From assembly GCA_947034885.2 (NCBI GenBank), contig OX344752.2, positions 3,038,001-3,102,000 on the forward strand: a stretch of DNA of 64,000 bases, written 5' to 3'. This stretch comes from Thuidium tamariscinum (lineage: Eukaryota; Streptophyta; Bryopsida; Hypnales; Thuidiaceae). Shown here one piece after another: positions 35,827 to 46,834 of this stretch. The notes under the pieces were generated by a model that ran no database searches, had not been told where the DNA came from, and was given only the letters and a program-made list of their open reading frames with translations. The position numbers were made by a program, and so were the translations under genes. The first letter of the stretch is position 1, and each line of letters begins with the position of its first letter.

Positions 35827-37790
35827 ATTGGAAAGTGGGCACATACAAAGAAGATACCAAATGTACATTTGAAATAGACCTTATGTATTATGTTCATAGA
35901 GCACAAAAAAATCAAAAACATGTCTAGTTGTCCTCAATTGATGCAATTTTCATTGTACCAACAAATGCCCATCTTCTATATAGAAGAACATTACAATCAA
36001 ACATAATAATAATCCATTTTATCACACTCTGATTGATAGACTTAGCATGTATCACAACTTGATACTTACAAATTGTACACAAGAATTCTCTTTCCAAAAG
36101 AACCACATATTAAACAAGAACACATAGTTGAATGAATTACTTACATCCATGTGCATAGTAATCTTTGTTTAATCACTATGTAGCAATTCTTGAAGGCATA
36201 ATAAGAACAAACACAAAAATTGTCTTCAATTGCCAATTGGACCCCATATTGTATTTAGATTGTATTTCCACCACAATGTAGCAAACAACAAAAACAAATC
36301 CTGTACCCATCCACACAGCTTCTTGCAAAACTAGAAAAAATAGGGGATAAAAACACCAACATTTCAACAAAATTGGCAACCTTGGGGAATGTCTCCACTA
36401 TGCAGTTGTCCAATATGCACAGTCCCGTACCATAGTTTTCACCAAATAGAACATCCCACCAATTTTTCCATCTCAAATATCATTCACCATGAGAGACAAA
36501 ATTGTGGTGCCACTCCAATAATGGATGTGAATCCTACATGCAAGGTTCATTACAAAATGTAAAGCATAGCAACACAACTAACTCAATCAAAGTGCAATAT
36601 AAGCTTGATACATTGAAGATGTTACACATTGTGAGCTCCCACCTTGGATGTGCTTTGGCAATTGCAAAGCTTCCCCTTGATGATGAAAGGACCTTGGATT
36701 TGTCATTCCATTGTCTGTGTGACAAGTATACTTTTGATACCTAGATAGACAGCCAATAAAAACTTTGTCATTCGTAGACCAAGTTTGTAGTTCCCATTAA
36801 GCCAATCTATAAATACCAAATGACTTGTTAACACATACATCATACTATCTCCTTTGCATTTTTATCCATCTTGCACCATTTATTGTCTTTTTTACAACCA
36901 TCTCTACATTGGTTTTTTCAATTCTATTTTAACATGTAAACTCATATTGGTGTGGTCTTGGTCTACAAAATGTGGTTTTCAATTCCCAACAACTATTTCC
37001 TTTAATCATTCTCCTAATTTTGGGTTGAAACCTACCTACCTATAAAAAAATGTCAATTTAGACTACAAAATGGTTGACTAGTCTTCAATGGGTTAAGAGC
37101 TAGAAGATGTTTGAAAGAGCTTAAGATTAGAAGCATGTTGCAATGGTGTGGGAGGGGAATGCATGGAGCAATTGCATTTGTGGGGCACAATGCACCAAGG
37201 GAGTGGATTTCTATGGTACATTTAAAATGGTGCAAAGGCCAATCTATAGAGGAGTGAATGAGTGATGGCATGTCACAATAAGGTATTAAAGAAGATGGTT
37301 GAAGTCCACCTTGTGAGGATTTAGCATATGGCCTATTAGCTTCACCTATAAGTAAAGATACTTGAATAGGAAAGGCCTTTTTCAATGAATAGAATGATTT
37401 TATTCAATTTTAATGAAAACAAAGGTCAACCCCAAATTAAGCCTAGGTCTTTTTCAAACATTAATGGAGTTAATTGAATAGGCAAGTAGGCTAGTTTTTC
37501 AAGGTAATGGAGCATCTATGCATGTTGGACTTGCCTAAATCTCATTAGGTCATTTTTGGAATGTATAAAGACCTATTTTAAATTAAGTAGCCTACCTAGA
37601 TAGGAGACTACTTCTACAAAACTTCCAAAATTCATAACTATTCGAAAATAGGTCCAAAAAATATGCAACAAAAATCTATGGTCACAATTTCAATGTCTTC
37701 CTTACAAAATTATCCTATACGTTTTTGGACAAGTCAAGCACATCCAACCAACTAGAAGGAAAGTAAGATAAAAGTAAAGGACAAATGTTC
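35827..37790. other. AT-rich intergenic DNA upstream of the ALDH gene
   Basis: No convincing gene was found; open stretches are short and composition-driven. Confidence 0.4.
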
Positions 37791-38164
37791 TCATCCAAGG
37801 GGAGGATGAAGCCAGCTCACCAACAATGATAGTTGTACCGGATAAAGCACAGGTATGGTTGCCTCCGTCATTCGCGCGTCCGATGACACCTCCGCCTGCC
37901 ACCACCAGCACGAGCAAAACCCCGTCAACGTCACGCCCATCATCACCCCCAACAACTTGCACTCGATCCGCAAGTTCCCGATTTGATCTCTTCAGATCAA
38001 TCTCCATCATATCCTCTACCACCGCCGCAGCACGTTTCTGTGTAAATCTAGCCAACTGGGTCGCACGGGAGTTGCCGCGATTTCACCGCTGCAGGTCGCA
38101 ATTCAAATTTTTTCTCGCTGAAATCGCTTGAAACTGTTGAAATTAAGTTAATTTGGGTGTGGCC
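37791..38164 (+). promoter_or_regulatory. Probable promoter and 5' leader region of the ALDH gene
   Basis: A sharp rise in GC begins at ~37,790 and leads into the ALDH start. Overlapping open stretches occur on both strands here (for example minus-strand codons from ~38,055 down to ~37,850) but have no recognisable domain. No TATA box was identified. Confidence 0.4.
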
Positions 38165-41100
38165 ATGGCGGCGATGGCGATGAGCAGGAGCAGGAGCGCC
38201 GTGACGACGCTCCTGACGCGAGCGCTGCGAGGGACGTCGAGTCTGCGCAATTACGGAGCCGCGGCAGCCGCGGAGCAGTTGGAGACTCCGTCCGAGGCGC
38301 CCGTGGAAGTGAAGCTCACGAAGCTGTTGATTGATGGAGAGTTCGTGGACGCCGCGTCCGGGAAGACGTTCCCCACTGTCGACCCGAGAAGCGAGCGGGT
38401 GATCGCGCAGGTGGCTGAGGGCGATGCGGAAGATATTAACCGCGCCGTGCGCGCCGCGAGGAAGGCTTTTGATACGGGCCCGTGGCCGAAACTGCCTGCG
38501 CACAGGCGAAGCGAAATCCTACACAAGTGCGTATCTGTTCGGTCTTCCTTGTTATTCCATGCTTGATTACTTGCTTGTTTTGTAGGGTTCAGAGTAGCCA
38601 CTTCCGCTGTTGGAGATTCTCACTTGGGCACTTTTGTTTTTCAATTAACCTTCCGTCGTTGGAAAGTGGCTAACGTTTTCAATGTGATTTGAAGTCTCAT
38701 TGGTCGTGGTACCAACTTTAGAGACTCATCTGCCTCTAATTGGTCTGTCTGTCTTGTGAGAGACCTACCACTCTTCCCGGACGCCATGCAAGCGCTACGT
38801 GCAGCCAATGAAATCTATGCGCTTACCATCGTGCGCTTGATATTCTGTACGATATCTTTGTGGTTAGGGTTGATATTCTTAATCTGAGTATGATTAGAAG
38901 ATGGAGAGAACATGGGGTTCCAAAGACGCCTAGCCATTTGTCCCACGCTCCTATTAAGCTCACAGTAGTCGCCCCCGCACTACTCTGAAATCCACTATTG
39001 ACTGATACATCGCGGAATTGGGGTTCCAAATTCGCCAACCCTTTTGTCCCCTGGTGGCTCCTATCAAGCTCAAATTATTCGCCTCCCAAACTACTCCGAA
39101 TCCCACTATGAATTGATACATTGCAGACCGATTCAATCCAGACCGCGAGGATTACATTCACCGCATCCCTAATTCAGAATATCTAGATTTCTCATGTCAC
39201 TCTGTTTGTTAGGGTTTGCTGAGGTTGTTGCTGTTGTGGGTTGCCCATGCACGCTGATTCATCACGTTCCTAATTAGGAATGCGTTTCAATTGTGCTCCG
39301 TACTGCGCAATTACTAGATTTCTGTTGTCACTCTATGCTTCGGGTTTGCTGAGCCTGTAGTGATGGTTTGCACTGATTTGCCATATTCTTAATTAGGAAT
39401 GTATTTCAATTGTGCTCCATACTGCGCAATTTCTAGATTTATGTTGTCACTCTGTATGCTTCGGGTTTGCTGAGCCTGTAGTGATGGTTTGCGCTGATTT
39501 GTCACTTTCCTAATTAGGAATGTATTTCAATTGTGCTCCATACCGTGCAATTTCTAGATTTCTGTTGTCACTCTGTATGCCTCGGGTTTGCTGAGCGTGT
39601 AGTGGGGGTTTGGTTTCCAGGTACGCTGATCTGTTGGACCAGCACGCGGACGAGCTCGCGGCCTTGGAGACCCTCGACTCCGGCAAACCCTACGAGCAAG
39701 CTCGCTTCGCGGAGTTGCCTATTGTGTCTCGTCAGTTCCGCTACTATGCGGGGTGGGCGGACAAGATCTTCGGCACTACGGGCCCTTCTGATGGCGCGCA
39801 CGCCGTGCAGACGCTCCACGAACCCATCGGCGTGGTGGGACAGATTATCCCCTGGAACTTCCCCATCGTCATGTACTGCTGGAAGGTGGCGCCGGCGTTG
39901 GCGGCGGGCAACACCGTGGTGCTGAAGACGGCGGAGCAGACGCCACTCTCGGCGATCTTGGCGGGGAAACTGGCGCTGGAGGCCGGGATTCCGCCTGGGG
40001 TGCTCAATATTGTATCGGGGTATGGGCCTACTGCCGGGGCTGCCTTGGCGGAGCACATGGATGTCGACAAAGTCGCCTTCACAGGTACACCTCTATCACA
40101 GCATTGTTACCATCGGTTTGCTGAATCTATATCTGCAGAAAAATCAGTTCAAGACGTTGCCAGATTTTCGGATTTCAAGGTTTCAGAACTGAATGTGATT
40201 ACTGCAAGAAATCTTCACACTGTCAGATTTTAGGTTTTCAGATTTGGGCCATCCTCCGTCTTTCCAACCGCATTGTGACCATGAAATGCAGGAGAGTTTT
40301 ATAAAGTACTGTCATTACCACATGCCACATTGCGGTTGGAAACTATTTAGACTTACAGGAGAGGGTTGTATGTATCCAATTCATGATCTTGAGCATTAGT
40401 AGTCCATGAACGATCACTATCTACATAGATCTTACGTTCAAGGATAGCCAAGGGGCAATGAAGTCTCGCCTTTTTAGTGTTCGCTGCTAATGAGTTACGT
40501 TCCCATGGTTTGCATCGAATTCATGCTTTGAATTGTGTTTGGTTGTCACTGATGAGCTAGGATCCTCTGCTATGCAGGCTCCACAGAGGTAGGCAAGCTG
40601 GTGATGGGCGCCGCAGCTCGCAGCAACTTGAAGCCCGTGACTTTGGAGCTGGGCGGCAAGTCTCCCATGATCATCTGCGAGGACGCGGACATCGACGCGG
40701 CCGTGGAGCTCGCGCACTTCGCGCTCTTCTTCAACATGGGCCAGTGCTGCTGCGCAGGCTCGCGCACCTTCGTGCACGAGAGCATCTACGACGAGTTCGT
40801 GGAGAAGTCCAAAGTGCGCGCGCTCAAGCGTGTTGTGGGCGACCCGTTCATAACGGGCGTGGAGCAGGGCCCGCAGGTGGACAAGGAGCAGTTTCACAAG
40901 GTGCTCAGTTATATTGAGAGTGGACGCGACCAGGGGGCCAACCTCCTTACTGGTAACAGCATTCTCTACCAAGCATTGATAATAATAAGAGTTCAAATCC
41001 ATGTGCTACTGTGGTTTCTTCTTCATCCAATCGATTCATAACACGTCTATATTGAGGTCTCACAGTAACAGGTCAAACTAATCTTAGCATTGGCTCTTTG

Positions 41101-42469
41101 TTTTTGTTTAGAACATGCTTTAAGAAGATGAGAAAAGGCCTCGGGCGTGTAGGGGTTAACATCTGAACATATGCGTTAACGAGATTCTGTATTATCGCAA
41201 CATAAGTTCGAGATTCGTGAATATTGCATTAGTGGATCTGTTAAATCTTTGTGAAGTTCTGGAGGATCCTCAGTTCCCGGCTCTGAACTGGCGTGGAAGA
41301 GAAATCTTTAACACATGAAAAGGAATCTGTGACACCTAGTTTTGCGAAGTTAAGCTCAGTTTTACGTGTGATTAAGTTAGAGATTTGCTTTTGCAATGAT
41401 TTGGCATGACTTTGGTCTGATCAACTCTTGGTACCGTTGTCAAGAAGTGCCGTGCCGCTACAACTTAGAGTGTTGTATTGGGATTAAAATAATTATCAAT
41501 TGATGAATATTGAATATTGTATTGGGAGTAAACTAATTGTTCTTTAACACTGTTCTGGATAATCTGTAGGTGGAGGTCGTTTGGGGAAAACGGGTTACTA
41601 CATCAAGCCCACCATTTTCACTGACGTGAAAGAAGGCATGAAGATTTTCGACGAAGAGATTTTTGGGCCTGTGCAATCTATCACTAAATTCAAGACTCTG
41701 GAAGAAGTAAGTGGTTCTTGACTGACAATCACCGTTACCGATGTCATTCGTGAATACTTGATTGCTCGCTTGATTATTCCCGAAGTGCCTAAGGTACTAA
41801 CAATAGAAACTCCACTTTGGAAACATATTTCTGCTGATCAGAAATGGAGGGTGGTACCGTTCGATGTCTTCTTTTAATTGCGACATTTTGTCGCCACTTC
41901 TTGAAGCTTCAATTTTATTTATTTTAACACCGATAGATATGGAAACGGCCAGTCGGCCATTCGGGTTACGGTTTTAGGTTTATACAAACTCTGGTTGTGA
42001 ATCTTCATTGTGGTGTGGACAGGTATGATGCCTTCTACTTCTGGGTTCATTTTTGTCGCCATTCTTGAAGCTCCCTAAGTTTTTGTCTTAGTGCTAATAG
42101 ATATGTTGACCATTCGAGTGTTCTGGTTTACGGATGAGGGTTTTTAGAGCTTTGGGTCTAGGTTAACAAGTGCGCTGATTGTGAATTCTGCATTGCGGGG
42201 GTGAGCAGGTGGTGCACCGGGCCAACAACACAGTATACGGATTGGCAGCAGGGATTTTCAGCAACAACCTCAACACAGTGAACACACTGAGCCGCGCCTT
42301 GCGAGCAGGCACCATTTGGGTGAACTGCTTCGACGTTTTCGATGCGACCATCCCGTTCGGTGGCTACAAGCAGAGCGGCATTGGCCGTGAGAAGGGCAAA
42401 TACGCTTTGGAGAACTACACCCAAGTCAAGGCTGTGGTCACCCCTCTCCACAACCCCGCCTGGTTGTAA
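38165..42469 (+). CDS. Mitochondrial-type NAD-dependent aldehyde dehydrogenase, ALDH2 family (5 exons)
   Basis: It oxidises aldehydes such as acetaldehyde to carboxylic acids with NAD+, probably in mitochondria. Exons: 38165-38526, 39621-40084, 40578-40952, 41570-41706, 42209-42469, all in phase, giving 532 residues, the usual ALDH2B length. The ATG in GGCCATGGCG starts an Arg/Ser/Ala-rich presequence ([17 protein letters not shown]...). Seen in order: IIPWNFP in exon 2; NAD-fold GSTEVGK (276-282); catalytic Glu299 in LELGGKSP; catalytic Cys333 in [12 protein letters not shown], 34 residues after the Glu as in the family; and the C-terminal [13 protein letters not shown]. Coding exons are GC-rich, introns carry tandem repeats. 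Some plant family members also act as restorer or pyruvate-bypass enzymes; that cannot be told here. Mitochondrial location is inferred from the presequence. Confidence 0.95.
38905..39130 (+). repeat. Diverged ~107-bp tandem pair in ALDH intron 1
   Basis: Two successive units share GGGGTTCCAAA, CCTAT(T/C)AAGCTCA and ACTACTC(T/C)GAA(A/T)CCACTAT blocks. Confidence 0.6.
39165..39612 (+). repeat. ~120-bp tandem repeat at the end of ALDH intron 1 (about 3.7 copies)
   Basis: TAATTAGGAA recurs at 39271, 39390 and 39511, each followed by CAATTGTGCTCC, TAGATTT, GTTGTCACTCT and GGGTTTGCTGAG. A shortened first unit begins near 39165. The array ends just before the acceptor of exon 2 (39621), so repeat sequence forms part of the 3' splice region. 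Confidence 0.85.
41130..41158. repeat. Solo TTAA-family terminus in ALDH intron 3
   Basis: GTGTAGGGGTTAAC matches the right end of TTAA-family elements, but no partner end is found within the intron 40953-41569. Confidence 0.35.
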
Positions 42470-42472
42470 GCC

Positions 42473-42650
42473 AACTACACACCCCACTTCTTCCCCTTTT
42501 AGGGTTTGGGGTTACACCCCACTTCTTCCCTCCTCTCCCTGGGTTTTAGGGTTTGGGGTTACACGCCACTTCTTCCCTTTTCTCCCTGGGTAGGGATCGC
42601 GGTTACACCCCACTTCTTCCCCCCCCTTCCTGGGTTTTAGGGTTTGGGTT
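42473..42650 (+). repeat. ~46-bp repeat with TTTAGGG-like segments downstream of the ALDH stop
   Basis: GTTACACCCCACTTCTTCCC-type units begin at ~42473, 42511, 42558 and 42602. Three of the four carry GGGTTTTAGGGTTTGGG or similar, resembling plant telomere repeats. They begin four bases after the stop codon and probably lie in the 3' untranslated region. Confidence 0.75.
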
Positions 42651-43031
42651 TTTTAGGGTGTAGGGCATAGGGTATAGTGGGTTTTTTGAGCATCTGGATA
42701 ATGACGGTAAAACGGACGAGTTGCACCTCGTGGCTTGGTTAGTACTAGTTTGTAATTAGTGTGTAATACTGGCTTTAAGTGTGTTCGCTCAATAGTTGAG
42801 TTGTCAATCAAGAGTCTTACCCGCTCCTCCTCTACCTTTGGTGCCCACCTCCGCATCTGGTGTGTTCCTCGGGCGCTTCCCGACCTTCGGGTGTGTATCT
42901 GCCTTCGGGTGTCTTTTCTGCCTCTGGCTTTTTCAGTAAAGCTTCACCCTTGATGGGTTTTGTTGAGTATAATAAACAAAACAAAAGCTGAAAACATAAA
43001 CACCAAAGAATGTAAGGGAAAAATACCCATG
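42651..43031. other. ALDH 3' flank
   Basis: Mixed-composition DNA with a TAGGGT-like run at 42653-42680 and no gene. Confidence 0.35.
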
Positions 43032-43680
43032 TTAACCCCTAAATGCCCAGGGCTTGTTTTGAGTGTCTTGGAATTTGCTCTAAATTGAACAAAATGCCAA
43101 CATTTTGATAAGTTGTATCAAATTCTTTTGAATTGTAATTGTACAAATTCAAACTAGACATGTTAGAGATCTCATGGAAAAAGAAAACACAAGAATATCA
43201 CTTATGGAGTGAAAGATTATAATGTTTGACCATGAGGGTGTTAAAATTACAAAAATCTTTCAATTTTCTTTTCACAAGTCAAATTTAAAACAATAGTGAC
43301 CAAAAAATTATGAGGTTAAAGAACCTAACATGTATAACCCCAATCAATTTATGGCTTCTAAAAAACTACTTTGTAATTTTTTTAAATGAATTTAGAATGT
43401 GATTTTTGATCCAAGATCTAGTGTACTTGAGGTTCATTTCCAAGAGCTCTTAACACTACGAGAAGGTTAGTCAAGATTGCAATGGGTACCCTTCCATAAA
43501 AACTTGTATAGAAAAATCACTATCATTCATTTTCCAAATCAAATTTTTGATACTAAAACTAGATTTCTAGAAGAACTTTTCAAAATATAAACTACTAAAA
43601 ATAGCAATTTGGTTAGGTTTTATTTAACTTGAAAGTTTTGCAAATAGTAGATTCTAGAACCTTGGGCAGTTAGAGGTTAA
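43032..43680. mobile_element. TTAA-family element, short form (649 bp)
   Basis: The left end is TTAACCCCTAAATGCCCAGG; the right end, on the other strand, is TTAACCTCTAACTGCCCAAG. The terminal block differs slightly from the GGACCA copies, suggesting a subfamily. Non-coding. Confidence 0.65.
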
Positions 43681-44134
43681 CATTGAAGAATAGAAGTATA
43701 TACAAAGGGAGAGAGACAATCAATAGTACTCTCTCCCTATTGGCTAAGAAATACTTTGTTGATTAATTCACCATGCCTTATGGGGAGCGTTCACACTACA
43801 GTTCTCAACCAATTCTCAACAGGTTTCATCAATAGTTGAGTTGTCTTCACATGAAGCTTGTTAGAGAGGACCAGTATAACTTTTTCATCGTGCATGGGAC
43901 CATGTGCCTGTTGCAATGCGGCTTGGAATGTAATCCTTGCTTCTTCTTCTTTTTGGTTTGAAACAAATGAAACCGAATTTCATTGCAAAGGGTAATCCTT
44001 GCTTTGGGGCTGGCAATCTGATGGTTTGACTTGTGCATAGCTCTTTATGAGTGGCTGTAGAATCCTTGAATTGAGATGAAGTTGTATTTTGTTTCCGGGG
44101 AATTCTTTAGAAATTTTACTTCAGTTGCAATTGT
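43681..44134. other. AT-rich intergenic DNA
   Basis: Nothing recognised. Confidence 0.3.
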
Positions 44135-44434
44135 GTAAGGTAGGGGGCTGTAATTGCAACCCTATTTCTAAAAGCGATTTGGTAGATTTTGACTCTAACA
44201 TGTACCAGAAGTGTACATTTCAGGAGGGGATCGCTTTTAAAAACCACCGTGTTTTCAACTTCAAAAATTTATAACTAATTCCATGAAGGTCTAAAAAATA
44301 TGAAACGACTTGGTTTAGATGCTAATTCCATTTTTCTTACCATGAAAATTTACTAAAAATTGTTTTAAGGAGTTTATCTTCTCCAAAATGCAAATCAGAT
44401 GGTAAAAGGTCGCTTTTACAGCCCCCTACCTTAC
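44135..44434. mobile_element. TA-flanked MITE (300 bp)
   Basis: The ends GTAAGGTAGGGGGCTGTAA and the complement of TTACAGCCCCCTACCTTAC pair perfectly. The interior block 'atgaaacgacttggtttagatgc' recurs, diverged, at ~46,520 and ~22,160. Confidence 0.7.
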
Positions 44435-44747
44435 TCGTCTAAGTGCTACTGTACAAAGGTTTTTCTAAGATATTCACAGTCATGACACAATTGAAATCTA
44501 GAAAGAGTTGGTTCGCTAGATACGGTAGAACCTCTCTAATCCAATCGGTCCCGGACCACTTTGACATATTGAGTTACAGAGGTCTATTTACTTAGAGGTA
44601 GCCCTTTTTTTTACTTTTTGAGAAAGTGCCAAGATGGCATTCACTTCAAATTTGGTGAAGTATTGTATTTCTACATTCATTAATCTTTTGGACTTAAAAA
44701 CACTTTTCCATCATATTCATACACTTTTCATTCAAATTTAGCAACTT
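44435..44747. other. AT-rich intergenic DNA
   Basis: No gene or element boundary recognised. Confidence 0.3.
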
Positions 44748-45089
44748 CATAAGAGGATTTCTGGGCCCCCAGAAGACCGTTTCAGGGGTGTTCCCCGAAA
44801 TTGTTCCCACTGCTGCAGACTAGTCCCCTGCTGGTCTGAATTTTTGAATTTTGAAAAAAAAAAATTAAAATTTTTTTTTCCAAAAAACTTCAGAATGTAT
44901 TAAAGAGGAAAAAAATGATTTAAAAAAATATTTTAAAAATATTTAATATTTAATTAAAATTTAAAAAAAAAATTATTTTTTGACGTGGCAATCGCTCGAC
45001 CACATCAGCATCGCGTTCCCAGAGTTCCCAATGCGTTCCCAGCGTTTGGGAACTCGCAGTCTTGTACAGCAGTTGAAAATCCTCTTATG
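44748..45089. mobile_element. MITE of the GACGTGGCA-motif family (copy 2, 342 bp)
   Basis: The ends are CATAAGAGGATTT and its complement. It contains GACGTGGCAATCGCTCGACC followed by ACATCAGCATCGCGTTCCC, shared with copies 1 and 3. The left half carries GAAGACCGTTTCAGGG, also shared in variant form. Confidence 0.75.
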
Positions 45090-45945
45090 CATCCATACTT
45101 TAAAGAAAAATTTAAAAAATTTGGCAAAAAAAGATTATTTTTTTCTAGTGAAAAAAAGACATTTATCTTGAATTGGTGCAATTTGGCTCCACGGTGCCCC
45201 CCCAAAAAGGGTTGTTTAGAGGGGTCACATTTACTCACATCCTTTGTAATTTGGCTTAGTCTGGGATTGGTTTGACACATTGATTTAAAGAGGTTTATCA
45301 ACCTAAAGAGGGTTTAATAAGAGAGGTTCTACTATATGTTTATCTGTCGTAGTGCTGCATTCAAACATTTGTAGTTTTGTTCAATAGAATTGACTCAGAT
45401 TTCCACACTTGAGGTTCTACCATTATATGGGAATTTTTTTTCCATACCTTTGTAATGCCTATTGTTGAGGAGGACAAGAGTTGAATGTCCAATGAACGAC
45501 TTTTAGGATTTATGAAGAACTGAAGGATTCACCCATGGTATTCATTTTTAACCCTTCAATGACATGGCCCCAATGATCAAGGTAGTCACCATAAATCCTC
45601 TTATTGAATCAGTAGGTGTATTCTTTGTTTCTACATTGAACAATGAAGTCATCCACTGACCACATTTTGGCCTTAGTGTCCATTTAGGATTAAAGATTCC
45701 AACAATGTACATCATTCCAAATTCAAATCATTCTTGCATCCATTACATGTATGAAAAGCTACAAATTGCATGTGGTTGTGAATGAGTAAATTGCATGAAT
45801 AAATTATTATAAATTGCATGAATGAAATTTTGTGTGTACTACTTTGAAGCCCTTGAATTGTACACATAACAATTTGTAACTTATTCCACTAAAGTAGGAA
45901 CATCTAAAAACATCCCTATATCCATTCATGCATAGTAGATTTTCC
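45090..45945. other. AT-rich intergenic DNA
   Basis: No gene or element boundary recognised. Confidence 0.3.
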
Positions 45946-46834
45946 TTAACCCTTTAGTGCCCGGTTGACCACTTTTGGGGTGATTTTTGCACTTTTGGTC
46001 TAATATTGTTCAAAATACATTTGATCACAAAAATATCAAAGAGCAACACAATTAGAGTATCTTCATGGGCTTCAAACAAACCCAATTTCAAGAGAATTGG
46101 AGCACTAATGCATTAGCTATGAGGTTGCAAACTCAAATGGCCTGAACCTTCAAATGGAAAGTATTCAACAAAAATATGAAACAATATCAACCAATTTGTG
46201 AGATTTTTTGTATCTTGATGTTTTGACAAGGCATAAGTATTGCTTTGTACTCTCATGAATTCCCAAAGTAAACTTATGCATTGAAATTTATGTAGCACAA
46301 ATTCTAAAGGATCATTCAGGTCATTAATTTTTTAGTATTAAACAAAACAATTTCTAATTCCAACAAGGCTCTAAGAGCAAACATGATTTAGAGGTACATT
46401 TTTCTTTCTTCAATGTACCAAATCTGCACATTTTAGAAGGGTATTGCTTTTGATGACCACAAATGACCATTTTTTGTGAATTTCAAAAATTTGTAACTAA
46501 TTTCAAAAAGCTTCAAAAAATATGAAACAACTTGGATTAGATGCATATTCTACTTGCCTCTCAAGAAAAATTTACTAAAAAATATTTAAAGATGTTCCAC
46601 CTCCCCCAAAATTCAATTCTAACCCTTAAAAGGTTGATTTATGGACCTTTTACCTTATTTATAGCAATTTGTACCGTTGGATGAGTTTGATTTTTTGTTA
46701 GGTTGAAGAATCTCCCTTATGAAAATATTTTATACGGTTCGATTTAAGATTACATCCTTAGAGTGGCTACAAAATTCACTTTCTTGAAGAACTACGCTCG
46801 CCCTCCAAATCAACTAAGGGCACTAAAGGGTTAA
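45946..46834. mobile_element. TTAA-family element, complete (889 bp)
   Basis: The ends are perfectly complementary over 17 bp: TTAACCCTTTAGTGCCC and GGGCACTAAAGGGTTAA. The part at ~46,400-46,650 resembles the interior of the MITE at 44135-44434, so it either shares or has captured that sequence. Confidence 0.75.

Noticed and set aside
39568-40056. Long minus-strand frame opposite ALDH exon 2
   Set aside because: Antisense shadow; the plus strand encodes the ALDH core with correct splice borders.
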